Shown here: in pieces, positions 48,432 through 58,640 of the stretch | Numbering within the stretch: position 1 is the stretch's first letter | Layout of the letters: the number at the start of each line of letters is the position of its first letter | Source of the DNA: Paracoccaceae bacterium | Lineage (GTDB): Bacteria; Pseudomonadota; Alphaproteobacteria; Rhodobacterales; Rhodobacteraceae | NCBI GenBank assembly: GCA_902543185.1 | Contig: CACBXB010000001.1 | Coordinates: forward strand, 168,501-232,500 | Direction: 5' to 3' | DNA: 64,000 nt | The notes under the pieces: generated by a model | The model's input: the letters and a program-made list of their open reading frames with translations, nothing else | Told to the model about the DNA's origin: nothing | Databases searched by the model: none | Translations under genes and position numbers: made by a program

Positions 48432-49355
48432 TCATTGTGAGGCGTGGAAAGGTCGCGCCAGCGAGCCGGGCGCGGTGTGATGTCCAAATAAAGATATACC
48501 TACCAGAACGACTATTGTCACGAGATATGGTGACATTGAAAGAATTTCTACTGGAATAGCTACGCCTATTGCCTGTAAATTGAGCTGTAAAACGGTAATG
48601 CCGCCAAAAAGATAAGCACCCAAAAGAACGCGCCAAGGCTTCCAACTAGCGAATACAACAAGGGCAAGTGCAATCCAGCCGGCACCTGCAGTCATTCCCT
48701 CCGTCCACTGCGGAACACGGGCTAGACTTATATAAGCACCTCCGATACCTGCAGTTGCGCCTCCAAACATAATTGCAAGAAAACGTATCCTGACCACTTT
48801 GTAACCCAGGGCATGAGCGGCCTCTTGGTTTTCTCCAACGGCCCTCAGGACTAAGCCAATTCGGGTTTTGCTGATAACAAAGGCTACCGTAGCAACAAGA
48901 ATAACTGAAAAATAAACGACTGCGTCGTGAGAAAAAATCATTGGGCCTAAAATTGGAATATCTGAAAGAATAGGTATTTCTATTTTGGACACAGTTGGGC
49001 TTTTTATTCCTTCGTAAGGTTTTCCAATCAATGCGGATAAGCCAAGACCTACCATTGTTAATCCTAAGCCCGTAGCAACTTGATTGGACATGATGTATTG
49101 GGTCAAAACTGCAAACAGGACTGATAGTAAAGCGCCGGCAATAGCCGCGCAAACAAAGCCGTAAATAGGTATTTGGGTATTTACTGCGAAAATAAAACCG
49201 ATAACAGCACCTGTTATCATCATTCCTTCCACTCCAAGATTTAAGACGCCTGATTTTTCAACAACGGCTTCACCAATAGCGGCTAGGAGGACAGGTGTTG
49301 CAGAGATCATTAAAGCAGAAATAAGCAATACTAGGTCTATGCCAAAAATCACCAT
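48432..49355 (-). CDS. ABC transporter permease (BMP nucleoside-type), subunit 2
   Basis: A 307 aa inner-membrane permease of the branched-chain/monosaccharide-type fold, with hydrophobic segments throughout and the family sequence GVLNLGVEGMMITGAVIGF near residues 35-54, plus RAVGENQEAAHALGY, the cytoplasmic loop that meets the ATPase. It starts one base after the upstream permease and forms a heterodimer with it. The gene order is ATPase, permease, permease, binding protein. Confidence 0.9.
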   Translation of the reverse strand: MVIFGIDLVLLISALMISATPVLLAAIGEAVVEKSGVLNLGVEGMMITGAVIGFIFAVNTQIPIYGFVCAAIAGALLSVLFAVLTQYIMSNQVATGLGLTMVGLGLSALIGKPYEGIKSPTVSKIEIPILSDIPILGPMIFSHDAVVYFSVILVATVAFVISKTRIGLVLRAVGENQEAAHALGYKVVRIRFLAIMFGGATAGIGGAYISLARVPQWTEGMTAGAGWIALALVVFASWKPWRVLLGAYLFGGITVLQLNLQAIGVAIPVEILSMSPYLVTIVVLVGISLFGHHTAPGSLARPFHASQ

Positions 49356-49356
49356 T

Positions 49357-50442
49357 TTAAGAACCCTTGGATTTAAATCTGTAATTGGTAAAAATGTCTG
49401 TAGCTAGCAAAAAAAAGAGAAGCATTCCTTGTAATAGCTGAATTGAAGCTCCTGGTAATCCAAGCATGAGCTGTGCAATTTCACCACCGATATAAGTTAA
49501 TGCCATTAGAAGCCCTGCCAATAAAATACCCAAGGGATTTAAACGGCCCAAAAATGCGACGATGATTGCTGTGAAACCATAGCCTGAATTAAAAGACATA
49601 GTGATTTGCCCTGAAGGCCCGGCCACTTCAAAGAGGCCAGCCATTCCGGCCAAGAGCCCAGACATGCCCATACAAAAAATAATTGTTTTTGACGGATTAA
49701 TACCGGCGAAATAAGCCGCTTTTGGGGCTTCACCGGCTATTCTTATTTCGTAGCCTTTTTGATGTTTGAGAAATAAAAAATAAGCTAAAATTACAGCTAA
49801 AAATGCTGTTAGCACACCCCAGTGCATCCCAGAATTAACAAGTATTTCAGAGTTATGTGCGCTTGGGTAATCTTTTAAATTTCTACTTCCTGGAAGTCCC
49901 ATGCCCTCTGGATTTCGTAAAAGGCCTTGGCTGACGGAAGCAAGAATGTTCTCTGCTACATATACCAGCATTAAGGAAACCAATATTTCGTTTGTTTTAA
50001 AATATACTTTCAAAAGAGCCGGTATTAATGCCCAGATAAAGCCTCCCAAAGCACCCGCTAAAATCATAGCCGGAAAAATAAGGATACTCTCTTGAGGGTA
50101 AAGGCTAAGAGCAACGGAGGCACCAAAGATCGCTCCCAAAATATATTGTCCCTCAGCACCAATATTCCATATCCCGGCTTTAAAACCAATCGAAAGCCCA
50201 ATAGCAATTAGAATGATTGGTCCCGCTTTTACGAGAAGTTGAGGTCTGGCATACGAGGCAAAATTTTCATCAAATAAAGGATCCCAGAATATTAACTTAA
50301 TCGCACCAAATGCAGAAGAAAAATCGCCCAGCAAGAGCCCAAACATCAATCCTCCAAATGACATGGTCAAAAAGACCGCAATAACTGGCGTTACGGTTGT
50401 CCAGAACTTAGAAATACTACGACGCTTCTCAAGCCTTATCAC
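49357..50442 (-). CDS. ABC transporter permease (BMP nucleoside-type), subunit 1
   Basis: A 361 aa polytopic membrane protein with a permease core: GAIFGASVALSLYPQ, LVSLMLVYVAENIL, and the cytoplasmic coupling loop RIAGEAPKAAYFAGI. It starts with GTG, overlaps the ATPase gene by 14 bases and is followed immediately by the second permease. No metal- or peptide-transporter features are visible. Confidence 0.9.
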   Translation of the reverse strand: MIRLEKRRSISKFWTTVTPVIAVFLTMSFGGLMFGLLLGDFSSAFGAIKLIFWDPLFDENFASYARPQLLVKAGPIILIAIGLSIGFKAGIWNIGAEGQYILGAIFGASVALSLYPQESILIFPAMILAGALGGFIWALIPALLKVYFKTNEILVSLMLVYVAENILASVSQGLLRNPEGMGLPGSRNLKDYPSAHNSEILVNSGMHWGVLTAFLAVILAYFLFLKHQKGYEIRIAGEAPKAAYFAGINPSKTIIFCMGMSGLLAGMAGLFEVAGPSGQITMSFNSGYGFTAIIVAFLGRLNPLGILLAGLLMALTYIGGEIAQLMLGLPGASIQLLQGMLLFFLLATDIFTNYRFKSKGS

Positions 50443-51952
50443 GGTTTTTAAGATCCAAATCAGATCCTCCCATTAATAAACCAACATCTTCTGATGATAA
50501 GCTTCGTATATCGTGTGATTTTGACATACGCCCATTTGTTAAAACGGAAAAAGTGTCGCAAATTTCGAAGAGTTCGTCCAAATCCTGACTAATCACAACA
50601 ACGGCTGAGTCATTGGAAGCTAAATTTAATATTGATTGTCTTATGAATGCTGCTGCTGCTGCATCAACGCCCCAAGTTGGTTGATTAACAACGAAAACAC
50701 GCGGTCTTTGTAAAATTTCTCTACCGATAACAAATTTTTGCAAATTGCCACCTGATAAGGAAGCAGCTGCATTATCTAAAGTTGGGGTCCTGACATCAAA
50801 TTCAGAAACAATATTTCTTGTTTTTTCTTTAACATTATCAAATTTAATAATTCCCCATTGGTCTATTACGTCTTCAGAGTGAGAGGTGATAAGCGTGTTC
50901 TCTATTAACGTCATTGCAGGTGCAGCTGCATGACCCAACCTCTCTTCTGGAGCTGCTCGCATCCCTATGGCTCTACGCTCATCTGGAGCTAATTTACCAA
51001 TAGGCTGGTTAAATATTTTAATGGTTGACGGACTTGTTTTCTCTTCACCAGAAAGTGCTGAGAGTAGCTCATCTTGGCCGTTGCCAGCCACGCCACCAAT
51101 TCCAAATATTTCACCAACACGAACAGAAAAATTGATGTCTGATAATGACGTCCCAAAAAAGTCTTTAGTTCGAATAGAGAGATTTGAAACTTTCAATAAT
51201 TCCTCACCAAATACTCGAGTTTTTCTAGAAGGGCTGGAGAAAGACTTGCCAACCATCATTTCTCCTATTTGCTTTGCGCTGGTGTCTCTCGGTATACAGG
51301 ATCCAACCTTTTCCCCATTTCGAAGAATGGTTGCAAAATCGCAAATTTCGCGAATTTCCTCCAATTTATGTGAAATATATAAAATTGATTTGCCTTCCTC
51401 TTTGAGCCTTAGAAGTGTCTCAAAAAGTGTCTTCACTTCATTTGGGGTCAAAACAGAAGTAGGCTCATCCATTATGAGTAATTTGGGGTTTTGGAGCAGG
51501 CACCTGATTATTTCTACTCTTTGGCGTTCGCCGGCTGATAATTGGCCAACCAGCCTTTTTGGATCTAATGGAAGCCCGTATGATTTTGAAACAGTTTCAA
51601 TTTTTTCTGACAAATCACTCATCTTGGGTGGGTTTTCCATTCCTAGAGCAATATTTTCAGCGACATTCAAAGCATCAAATAAAGAAAAATGTTGGAAGAC
51701 CATCGCTATGCCACTCTGGCGCGCTTTACTTGGTTCTGAGGGTCTGAAATTTTCTGAACCCAGCTTCATACTGCCAGAATCTGGCTGCATTAAGCCGTAT
51801 ATCATTTTAACAAGCGTTGATTTTCCTGCACCGTTTTCGCCCAGTAGTGCGTGGATTTCGCCTGAATTGATTTGAAAACTTACTTTATCGTTAGCTTTTA
51901 CACCGGGAAATGATTTGGATATGCCGTCCATTTGCAGCAAAACTTCGGCCAC
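50429..51952 (-). CDS. ABC transporter ATP-binding protein, two nucleotide-binding domains
   Basis: A 507 aa double ABC ATPase of the sugar/nucleoside importer type. The first domain has Walker A GENGAGKST (38-46), LSAGERQRVEI and LLIMDEPTSVL; the second has a degenerate Walker A (GVAGNGQDEL) and LSGGNLQK. GTG at 51952 is favoured because GGAGGA lies 7 bases before it; an ATG five codons upstream would contain that Shine-Dalgarno. First gene of the importer operon, divergent from dnaE. Confidence 0.93.
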   Translation of the reverse strand: MAEVLLQMDGISKSFPGVKANDKVSFQINSGEIHALLGENGAGKSTLVKMIYGLMQPDSGSMKLGSENFRPSEPSKARQSGIAMVFQHFSLFDALNVAENIALGMENPPKMSDLSEKIETVSKSYGLPLDPKRLVGQLSAGERQRVEIIRCLLQNPKLLIMDEPTSVLTPNEVKTLFETLLRLKEEGKSILYISHKLEEIREICDFATILRNGEKVGSCIPRDTSAKQIGEMMVGKSFSSPSRKTRVFGEELLKVSNLSIRTKDFFGTSLSDINFSVRVGEIFGIGGVAGNGQDELLSALSGEEKTSPSTIKIFNQPIGKLAPDERRAIGMRAAPEERLGHAAAPAMTLIENTLITSHSEDVIDQWGIIKFDNVKEKTRNIVSEFDVRTPTLDNAAASLSGGNLQKFVIGREILQRPRVFVVNQPTWGVDAAAAAFIRQSILNLASNDSAVVVISQDLDELFEICDTFSVLTNGRMSKSHDIRSLSSEDVGLLMGGSDLDLKNRDKA

Positions 51953-52109
51953 GCGACATTCCTCCATAAACTTTCAGTTAACGACTTTAAGACAGTCTTA
52001 CTTTACGGACATTAATTTCTTGCTCAAGTCAAAATTTTTAGAAATACGCGTTGTTAAAAAATAAAATTTGGGGCAAACCTTATAAAAGAGTTAATTTTCT
52101 GGAAATTTT

Positions 52110-55100
52110 ATGTCTTTGGTTGCCCAATTTGTTCATCTGCGAGTTCATTCAGAGTACTCGCTTTTACAGGGGGCAATACGTTTAAAATCTCTGCCTGACC
52201 TTTGCATCGAAGCCGATATGCCCGCAGTGGCTGTAACAGATAAAAATAATTTATTTTGCGCGTTAGAATTTTCAGTCTCTGCTAGCAGTAAGGGTGTGCA
52301 GCCGATAATTGGTTGTCAGATAGACATTCAATACACAGATCCAAAAGTTGGCGAGTCGCTTCCTAAAGTAGCGCCAATTATTTTGATAGCTCAGAGTGAA
52401 AAGGGTTATCAAAACTTAATGAAATTAAATTCATGTCTCTACCTCGACGAAGACAAGAGAGGTTTCCCTAGAGTAGACCTTATTCAGTTAAAAGATCACT
52501 CAGATGACTTAATATGTCTCTCAGGGGGTCCAGATGGGCCGCTAGGATCATTGATGGAAGAAGGGCAGATAGATAAGGCAATAAATTACGCCTCTAACCT
52601 ATTAGAAATATTTGGTGACCGCTTTTATATCGAATTGCAGCGACATCCTGAGGAGGATGGGCTACCTGCTCTTGAGCAAAAAACGGAGCCATTCTTTTTA
52701 AAAATTGCAACCGAAATGGAAATACCAGTTGTTGCAACAAATGATGTACATTTTTTAACCTCTGATGCTTATGAATCCCATGACGCTTTGCTGTGTATAG
52801 CTGATGGTGCTTATGTGGATCAGCAAGAACCCAGAAGACGGTTAACCCGGCAACATTATTTTAAAACATCGTCTGAAATGTTGGCTCTTTTTGCGGATAT
52901 CCCTGAAGCAATAGAAAATACTGTAGAGATCGCTAAACGCTGCTCTTTTATGGTTTCATGCCGTGACCCAATATTGCCAAAATTTGCAGATGATGAAGTT
53001 GCTGAGTTACGACGGCAAGCTAATGAAGGCCTGCAAAAAAGGCTCGCAGTAATTCCACATGCGGCATCAATAGAAGATTACCAAAAAAGATTAGATTTTG
53101 AGCTTAACGTGATAATTAATATGGGTTTTCCAGGATACTTTTTAATTGTTGCAGATTTTATCCAATGGTCCAAAAAAAATAAAATCCCCGTAGGTCCCGG
53201 TAGAGGTTCAGGCGCTGGATCGCTTGTAGCTTACTCGCTTACAATAACAGATCTAGATCCAATCAGATATTCGCTACTCTTCGAGCGTTTCTTAAATCCA
53301 GATAGAGTTTCAATGCCCGATTTCGATATTGATTTCTGCATGGATCGTAGAGAGGAGGTGATACGATATGTTCAGGAAAAATATGGTCATGATCGTGTTG
53401 GCCAAATAATCACTTTTGGTGCATTGCTTTCCAAGGCGGCTATCCGAGATATTGGACGCGTCCTACAAATGCCTTACGGACAAGTAGATCGACTTGCCAA
53501 GATGATACCGGTTGAGGGTGTCAAACCAGTATCAATAAAAAAAGCGATCGAAGAAGAGCCTAGACTAAAAGAAGAGGCAAGAAATGAAGAGGTCGTGGAA
53601 AGGCTTTTGCATTATGGAAAAGAAGTTGAGGGTCTTTTAAGAAATGCTGCGACGCATGCTGCGGGAGTTGTGATTGGTGATCGGCCTCTAGACTCGCTTG
53701 TGCCACTATATAAGGATCAAAAATCAGATATGCCGGCAACTCAGTATAGTATGAAATGGGTTGAGCAATCTGGACTGGTTAAGTTTGATTTTCTGGGCTT
53801 AAAAACCTTAACGGTTATTCAGAGTGCTGTTGAATTAATATTAAAGTCTGGTCGTCCGCTCCATATGAGTGCTGATGGCTCGGAACTCTATGCACCCCAA
53901 ACTGGTGCTGAAAACGAAATTAATGCTATCCCCTTGGATGATGAGGCAACCTACCAGCTCTATTCATCTGCCAAAACTTATGCAGTTTTTCAGGTTGAGA
54001 GCCAAGGCATGATGGATGCGCTTAAGCGAATGAAGCCAAATTGTATTGAGGATATTGTGGCATTGGTGGCTTTATACCGACCAGGCCCAATGGAAAATAT
54101 TCCAGCTTATTGTGAGGTGAAAAATGGTTTAAAGGAGCGCATCTCAATACACCCTTTGATTGACGATATTTTGGAAGAGACACAGGGTATAATAGTTTAC
54201 CAAGAACAAGTTATGCAAATTGCTCAAGTCATGGCTGGGTACAGTTTAGGTGAAGCTGATTTATTGCGTAGAGCAATGGGTAAAAAGATTAAAGAGGCAA
54301 TGGATGCCGAGCGTCCAAAATTTGAAAAAGGCGCCGCAGAAAATGGCGTTGATACCAGCAAAGCTTCTGAAATTTTTGATTTATTAGAAAAGTTTGCAAA
54401 TTATGGATTTAATAAATCGCACGCTGCGGCTTATGCGGTAGTAAGCTATCAAACTGCTTGGTTGAAAACTAATCATCCATTGGAATTTATGGCAGGTGTA
54501 ATGAATTGCGACATTCATCTTACTGAGAAACTTGCAATATATTTTGAGAAAGTTGTTAAAAAAGAGTTAGAGCTTTTATTCGTGCCGCCTTGTATAAACA
54601 AATCTCATGCAACATTTTCAGTAGTTAATGGTGCTTTAGTTTATGGTTTGGGCGCGCTCAAAAATGTTGGAATTGAGGCTATGCAGCTTATAACAGAGGC
54701 AAGACAGTCGACTTCTTTTTCAAACCTTTTTGATTTTGCTAGAAGAGTTGATTTAAAACGAATAGGTAAAAGGCCGTTAGAAATGCTGGTGAGAGCAGGT
54801 GCTTTTGATCAACTTGACCCTAATAGAAAAAGGGTCTTCGAGGCTCTTGAGGATTTAGTCAATTATTCAGTGGCTGTCCAAGAACAAAAATCATCAAACC
54901 AAGTGTCCTTGTTTGGTGAAACTGGTGATGATTTGCCTGAGCCTCGCATTAAGGATTTTCAAGACTGGCTTCCGGCTGAACGATTAGCTGAGGAATATAT
55001 CGCTATAGGCTTTTATTTGTCTGATCATCCATTAGGCGATTATGCAAGCGCTTTGAAACGAAATGGAGTTTTGACTTTAGATGAAGTAGTCAGCAAAGCT

Positions 55101-55616
55101 GAAACTGGCCCTTTCATCGCCAAAATGGCAGGTGTAGTAGCCAACCGACAGGAAAGAAAATCAGCGCGAGGTAACCGCTTTGCTTTTCTCCAATTGAGCG
55201 ATAAGACAGGTTCATATGAGGCGACTTTATTTTCGGATGTTTTAGAAAAGTCGAGAGAATATTTAGAAACTGGTTCAAAGATTTTAATTACTGCAGAAGC
55301 TTCGTTAGAATCGGATCAAATTAAGTTATTGGCCAAGTCAATTAATCCTTTAGATATTGGTATTTCAAATGTTGAGGCTGAAGGAATGAGAATATTCGTC
55401 AATGATGAAAAAGTAATAGGTTCTGTTGCTTCAGTGTTGGACCAATCGAAAGATCAAGTTAAACTTGGAGCTAAAGGACCAATATACTTGCGTCTCATTA
55501 ATTCAACTTTGCCTGGGGAAGTTGAAATTGATTTAGGCGAAAATTTCCCGATAAATCCACAAATTAGAGGGGCGATTAAAAGTCTGAGTGGGGTGGTGGA
55601 AATTGAAGAAATATAG
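52110..55616 (+). CDS. dnaE: DNA polymerase III subunit alpha
   Basis: The catalytic subunit of the replicative polymerase, 1168 aa. An N-terminal PHP domain (HLRVHSEYSLLQG) is followed by the polymerase core with catalytic Asp404 and Asp406 in MPDFDIDFC, matching Asp401/403 of E. coli, then the helix-hairpin-helix region and an OB-fold domain (about 980-1090). It is the DnaE1 length, not the DnaE2 mutasome form. It is divergent from the ABC importer, with 157 bases between starts. Confidence 0.98.
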   Translation: MSLVAQFVHLRVHSEYSLLQGAIRLKSLPDLCIEADMPAVAVTDKNNLFCALEFSVSASSKGVQPIIGCQIDIQYTDPKVGESLPKVAPIILIAQSEKGYQNLMKLNSCLYLDEDKRGFPRVDLIQLKDHSDDLICLSGGPDGPLGSLMEEGQIDKAINYASNLLEIFGDRFYIELQRHPEEDGLPALEQKTEPFFLKIATEMEIPVVATNDVHFLTSDAYESHDALLCIADGAYVDQQEPRRRLTRQHYFKTSSEMLALFADIPEAIENTVEIAKRCSFMVSCRDPILPKFADDEVAELRRQANEGLQKRLAVIPHAASIEDYQKRLDFELNVIINMGFPGYFLIVADFIQWSKKNKIPVGPGRGSGAGSLVAYSLTITDLDPIRYSLLFERFLNPDRVSMPDFDIDFCMDRREEVIRYVQEKYGHDRVGQIITFGALLSKAAIRDIGRVLQMPYGQVDRLAKMIPVEGVKPVSIKKAIEEEPRLKEEARNEEVVERLLHYGKEVEGLLRNAATHAAGVVIGDRPLDSLVPLYKDQKSDMPATQYSMKWVEQSGLVKFDFLGLKTLTVIQSAVELILKSGRPLHMSADGSELYAPQTGAENEINAIPLDDEATYQLYSSAKTYAVFQVESQGMMDALKRMKPNCIEDIVALVALYRPGPMENIPAYCEVKNGLKERISIHPLIDDILEETQGIIVYQEQVMQIAQVMAGYSLGEADLLRRAMGKKIKEAMDAERPKFEKGAAENGVDTSKASEIFDLLEKFANYGFNKSHAAAYAVVSYQTAWLKTNHPLEFMAGVMNCDIHLTEKLAIYFEKVVKKELELLFVPPCINKSHATFSVVNGALVYGLGALKNVGIEAMQLITEARQSTSFSNLFDFARRVDLKRIGKRPLEMLVRAGAFDQLDPNRKRVFEALEDLVNYSVAVQEQKSSNQVSLFGETGDDLPEPRIKDFQDWLPAERLAEEYIAIGFYLSDHPLGDYASALKRNGVLTLDEVVSKAETGPFIAKMAGVVANRQERKSARGNRFAFLQLSDKTGSYEATLFSDVLEKSREYLETGSKILITAEASLESDQIKLLAKSINPLDIGISNVEAEGMRIFVNDEKVIGSVASVLDQSKDQVKLGAKGPIYLRLINSTLPGEVEIDLGENFPINPQIRGAIKSLSGVVEIEEI

Positions 55617-55694
55617 ACAATTTTTACACCTACTTGAGTAAAAACTTTCCACCAATCAAATTTCTGCTAAATGTTCAGCCGTAAGGGACGATAC

Positions 55695-57347
55695 ATGAGC
55701 GATCAATTCAAAATTACTTTGGCACAACTCAACGCAACTGTTGGAGATCTAAAAGGTAATGCTGAAAAAGTAATGTCAGCATGGGAAAAAGCTCGTGATG
55801 ATCGAAGTAACATCATAGCATTTCCAGAACTATTTATAACGGGCTATAATCCCCAAGATTTAATTCTAAAACCGGCTTTTCAAAAAGCTTCTACTGATAT
55901 GATTAAAAAAATCGCAGAAGCATGTTCGCGAGGTCCAGCCATCGCTCTTGGTGGGCCGTTTTGCGATAAAGAAAGTCTCTACAATGCCTACTACATTCTG
56001 TTCGAGGGTAAGATACAGGCAATTATCAAAAAACATCATCTTCCTAATGAAGAAGTTTTTGATGAAGTTCGCTTGTTTTCGTCTGGAAATGTGGATGGAC
56101 CATTTCAGGTTGATCAAATGCGGATAGGAAGTCCAATATGCGAAGACGCTTGGCATACAGATATAGTGGAGACCCTAGCGGAGACGGGTGCTCAAACACT
56201 TTTAGTTCCTAATGGCAGCCCATATTACAGGGGTAAAACAGAAATAAGGCAAAATGTCATGGTTTCGAGAGTTGTAGAAAGTGGACTACCTCTTGTTTAT
56301 CTAAATTTAGTAGGAGGCCAAGATGATCAGGTTTTTGATGGGGGATCTTTTGTCCTAAATCCTGGCGGCGAACTCGTTTTACAAATGCCTCAATTTGAAG
56401 AGGACATCGCAACTTGCATCTTTAAAAAATCTGCGGATAGCTGGATGGCTGAGGCAGGGCACAAATCTCGTATTCTTGATCCTTTAGAGTCAGACTATTG
56501 TGCCATGGTAGTTGGATTACGCGACTATTGCAAAAAAGCAGGTTTTGATAAAGTTGTTATAGGCCTTTCTGGAGGAGTTGATAGTGCTCTAGTAGCAACT
56601 ATAGCTGCGGATGCATTGGGTCCACAATCTGTACGAGCAGTGATGCTTCCATCTGAGTACACTAGCAAAAGTTCGCTTGATGATGCTGCTGAATTATCTA
56701 AAAATTTAAAATGTCGTTATGACTATCTTTCAATTGAAGAAGGCAGGCTTGCAATTTCTGAAACGCTTTCAGATTTATTTAAGGGAACAGAGCCTGACTT
56801 AACTGAAGAAAATATCCAATCCAGATTGCGAGGATTATTGTTAATGGCAATATCCAATAAGTTTGGTGAAATGTTGCTGACCACAGGAAATAAGTCAGAG
56901 GTTTCGGTTGGCTATGCCACTATATATGGCGATATGGCCGGTGGTTATAATCCAATCAAGGATCTTTATAAGACACGTGTGTTTGATATCTGTAGATGGC
57001 GCAATGAAAATACTAGGCCTTGGATGAAGGCCTCTGGTTTGAATGTTATTCCGATAAACATAATTGAAAAACCACCTAGTGCTGAGTTGCGTCCGGACCA
57101 AAAAGATAGTGACAGTTTGCCAGACTATTTTGTATTAGATGGAATATTAAAAATCCTCGTTGATGAAGATGGAACCGTCGAGGATTGTACTAATGCAGGG
57201 TTTAGAGAAGAGGACTCTAAGCGTGTTCAAAGGTTATTATTTATAAACGAATATAAACGCTATCAATCTGCACCAGGGACGCGGTTAAGTAAGCGTGCTT
57301 TTTGGCTTGATAGGCGCTATCCGATAGTGAACAGGTGGAGTGAATAG
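55695..57347 (+). CDS. nadE: Glutamine-dependent NAD+ synthetase
   Basis: Converts deamido-NAD to NAD with ammonia from glutamine. The 550 aa protein has an N-terminal nitrilase domain with the triad Glu45 (FPELF), Lys113 (KHHLP) and Cys149 (SPICEDAW), and a C-terminal synthetase with the P-loop LSGGVDSAL. The ATG at 55695 is preferred because AAGGGA sits 6 bases before it; an in-frame ATG eight codons upstream lacks one. The N-terminal glutaminase is intact. Confidence 0.96.
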   Translation: MSDQFKITLAQLNATVGDLKGNAEKVMSAWEKARDDRSNIIAFPELFITGYNPQDLILKPAFQKASTDMIKKIAEACSRGPAIALGGPFCDKESLYNAYYILFEGKIQAIIKKHHLPNEEVFDEVRLFSSGNVDGPFQVDQMRIGSPICEDAWHTDIVETLAETGAQTLLVPNGSPYYRGKTEIRQNVMVSRVVESGLPLVYLNLVGGQDDQVFDGGSFVLNPGGELVLQMPQFEEDIATCIFKKSADSWMAEAGHKSRILDPLESDYCAMVVGLRDYCKKAGFDKVVIGLSGGVDSALVATIAADALGPQSVRAVMLPSEYTSKSSLDDAAELSKNLKCRYDYLSIEEGRLAISETLSDLFKGTEPDLTEENIQSRLRGLLLMAISNKFGEMLLTTGNKSEVSVGYATIYGDMAGGYNPIKDLYKTRVFDICRWRNENTRPWMKASGLNVIPINIIEKPPSAELRPDQKDSDSLPDYFVLDGILKILVDEDGTVEDCTNAGFREEDSKRVQRLLFINEYKRYQSAPGTRLSKRAFWLDRRYPIVNRWSE

Positions 57348-57386
57348 TTAATTTTGCTCAGCCATTCAATACGATGAAATGAATGT

Positions 57387-58640
57387 ATGCCTTCATTATG
57401 TAGAAAATGTTTTAATACTTTCACTGAAGAGGGTCGCTGTCCAAGGTGCAGTTCACCTTTGGTGGTATCACACACTGAATTGTTTGACCTTAATATTGCC
57501 CACATGGATTGTGATGCATTCTATGCCAGTGTTGAAAAGCGAGATAATCCAGATTTAGCAGATAAGCCTGTTATTATTGGAGGTGGGCGACGGGGTGTTG
57601 TTTCTACTGCTTGCTACATTGCCAGAATACGTGGTGTAAAATCAGCGATGCCTATGTTTAAGGCTTTGGAAAAATGTCCAGATGCAGTAGTTATCCGACC
57701 TCGGATGAAAATATATGCTGAAATAAGTCAACAGATTAGGGCAATGATGAATGATATTACTCCCTTGGTCGAACCCTTGTCTCTTGATGAAGCTTTTATG
57801 GATATGTCTGGCACTCATAAATTGCATGGAGCCCCACCAGCAGTAATGCTCGCAAAGTTAATGGATAGGATCAGTAGTAACTTAGGTTTGACAGGATCAA
57901 TTGGACTTTCACACAATAAATTTTTGGCAAAGATCGCTTCAGATCTTAATAAACCAAATGGATATTCAATAATTGGTGAGGCAGAAACCAGTTCTTTTTT
58001 AAAAGACAAATCTGTTCGTTTGATATGGGGTGTTGGCGCTTCAATGCAAAAGTCACTAGAAAAATCTGGTATAAGGACTTTCAGTGATTTGCTGAGGTGG
58101 GACAAAAAAGATTTAGTTAGTAAATTTGGATCTATAGGCTATCGTTTATGGTTTTTAGCAAGAGGTCAAGATGCCCGGGCTGTGTCGAATAGTGACCGAA
58201 TTAAATCTATTTCTAATGAAACAACCTTAAATGAAAACACAAGTGATTTACGCGTGTTAGAAGGGCATTTATGGAGGCTTTGTGAAAAGGTTTCATCGAG
58301 GGCGAAGTCAAAGCGGCTGGCTGGAACGATCATGATTTTAAAATTAAAATCATCAAATCATAAAATAATAACAAGAAGGGTGACCTTACGAGATCCAACA
58401 TATCTGGCGGATGTCCTATTTCGGTCAACTTATCCTTTAATGGAAGCAGCGATAGAAAATGGGCCATTTAGACTTGTCGGTGCGGGTTTGTCGGGCCTTT
58501 GCTTAGCAAGTCAAGCACAGCGTGAGCCAGAACTCTTGGAAGATGGAGCTCTCAACCGGATTAAAGTTGAGCGTGTTACCGATGAGATTAGAGAAAAATT
58601 TGGAGATGAGGCAATGATAAAAGGCAGATCGCTCCTTTAA
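57387..58640 (+). CDS. dinB: DNA polymerase IV with N-terminal Cys4 ribbon
   Basis: A Y-family translesion polymerase, 417 aa. The catalytic residues are Asp41 (HMDCDAFYASVE), Asp134 and Glu135 (SLDEAF), with Tyr46 as steric gate. Before the core is a CxxC pair twice (Cys5/8 and Cys18/21) that looks like a zinc ribbon, which E. coli DinB lacks; I recall the same extension in Rhodobacterales relatives. I see no obvious beta-clamp pentapeptide at the very C-terminus. It ends directly against the convergent amidohydrolase gene. Confidence 0.93.
   Translation: MPSLCRKCFNTFTEEGRCPRCSSPLVVSHTELFDLNIAHMDCDAFYASVEKRDNPDLADKPVIIGGGRRGVVSTACYIARIRGVKSAMPMFKALEKCPDAVVIRPRMKIYAEISQQIRAMMNDITPLVEPLSLDEAFMDMSGTHKLHGAPPAVMLAKLMDRISSNLGLTGSIGLSHNKFLAKIASDLNKPNGYSIIGEAETSSFLKDKSVRLIWGVGASMQKSLEKSGIRTFSDLLRWDKKDLVSKFGSIGYRLWFLARGQDARAVSNSDRIKSISNETTLNENTSDLRVLEGHLWRLCEKVSSRAKSKRLAGTIMILKLKSSNHKIITRRVTLRDPTYLADVLFRSTYPLMEAAIENGPFRLVGAGLSGLCLASQAQREPELLEDGALNRIKVERVTDEIREKFGDEAMIKGRSLL

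Noticed and set aside
48646..49152. 168-codon frame overlapping the second permease on the same strand
   Set aside because: Rich in Cys, Arg and Ser and out of frame with the membrane protein, which has the expected hydrophobic segments.
50967..51875. 302-codon open frame on the plus strand opposite the ABC ATPase
   Set aside because: It mirrors the complement of conserved ATPase motifs, has no Shine-Dalgarno and no domain.
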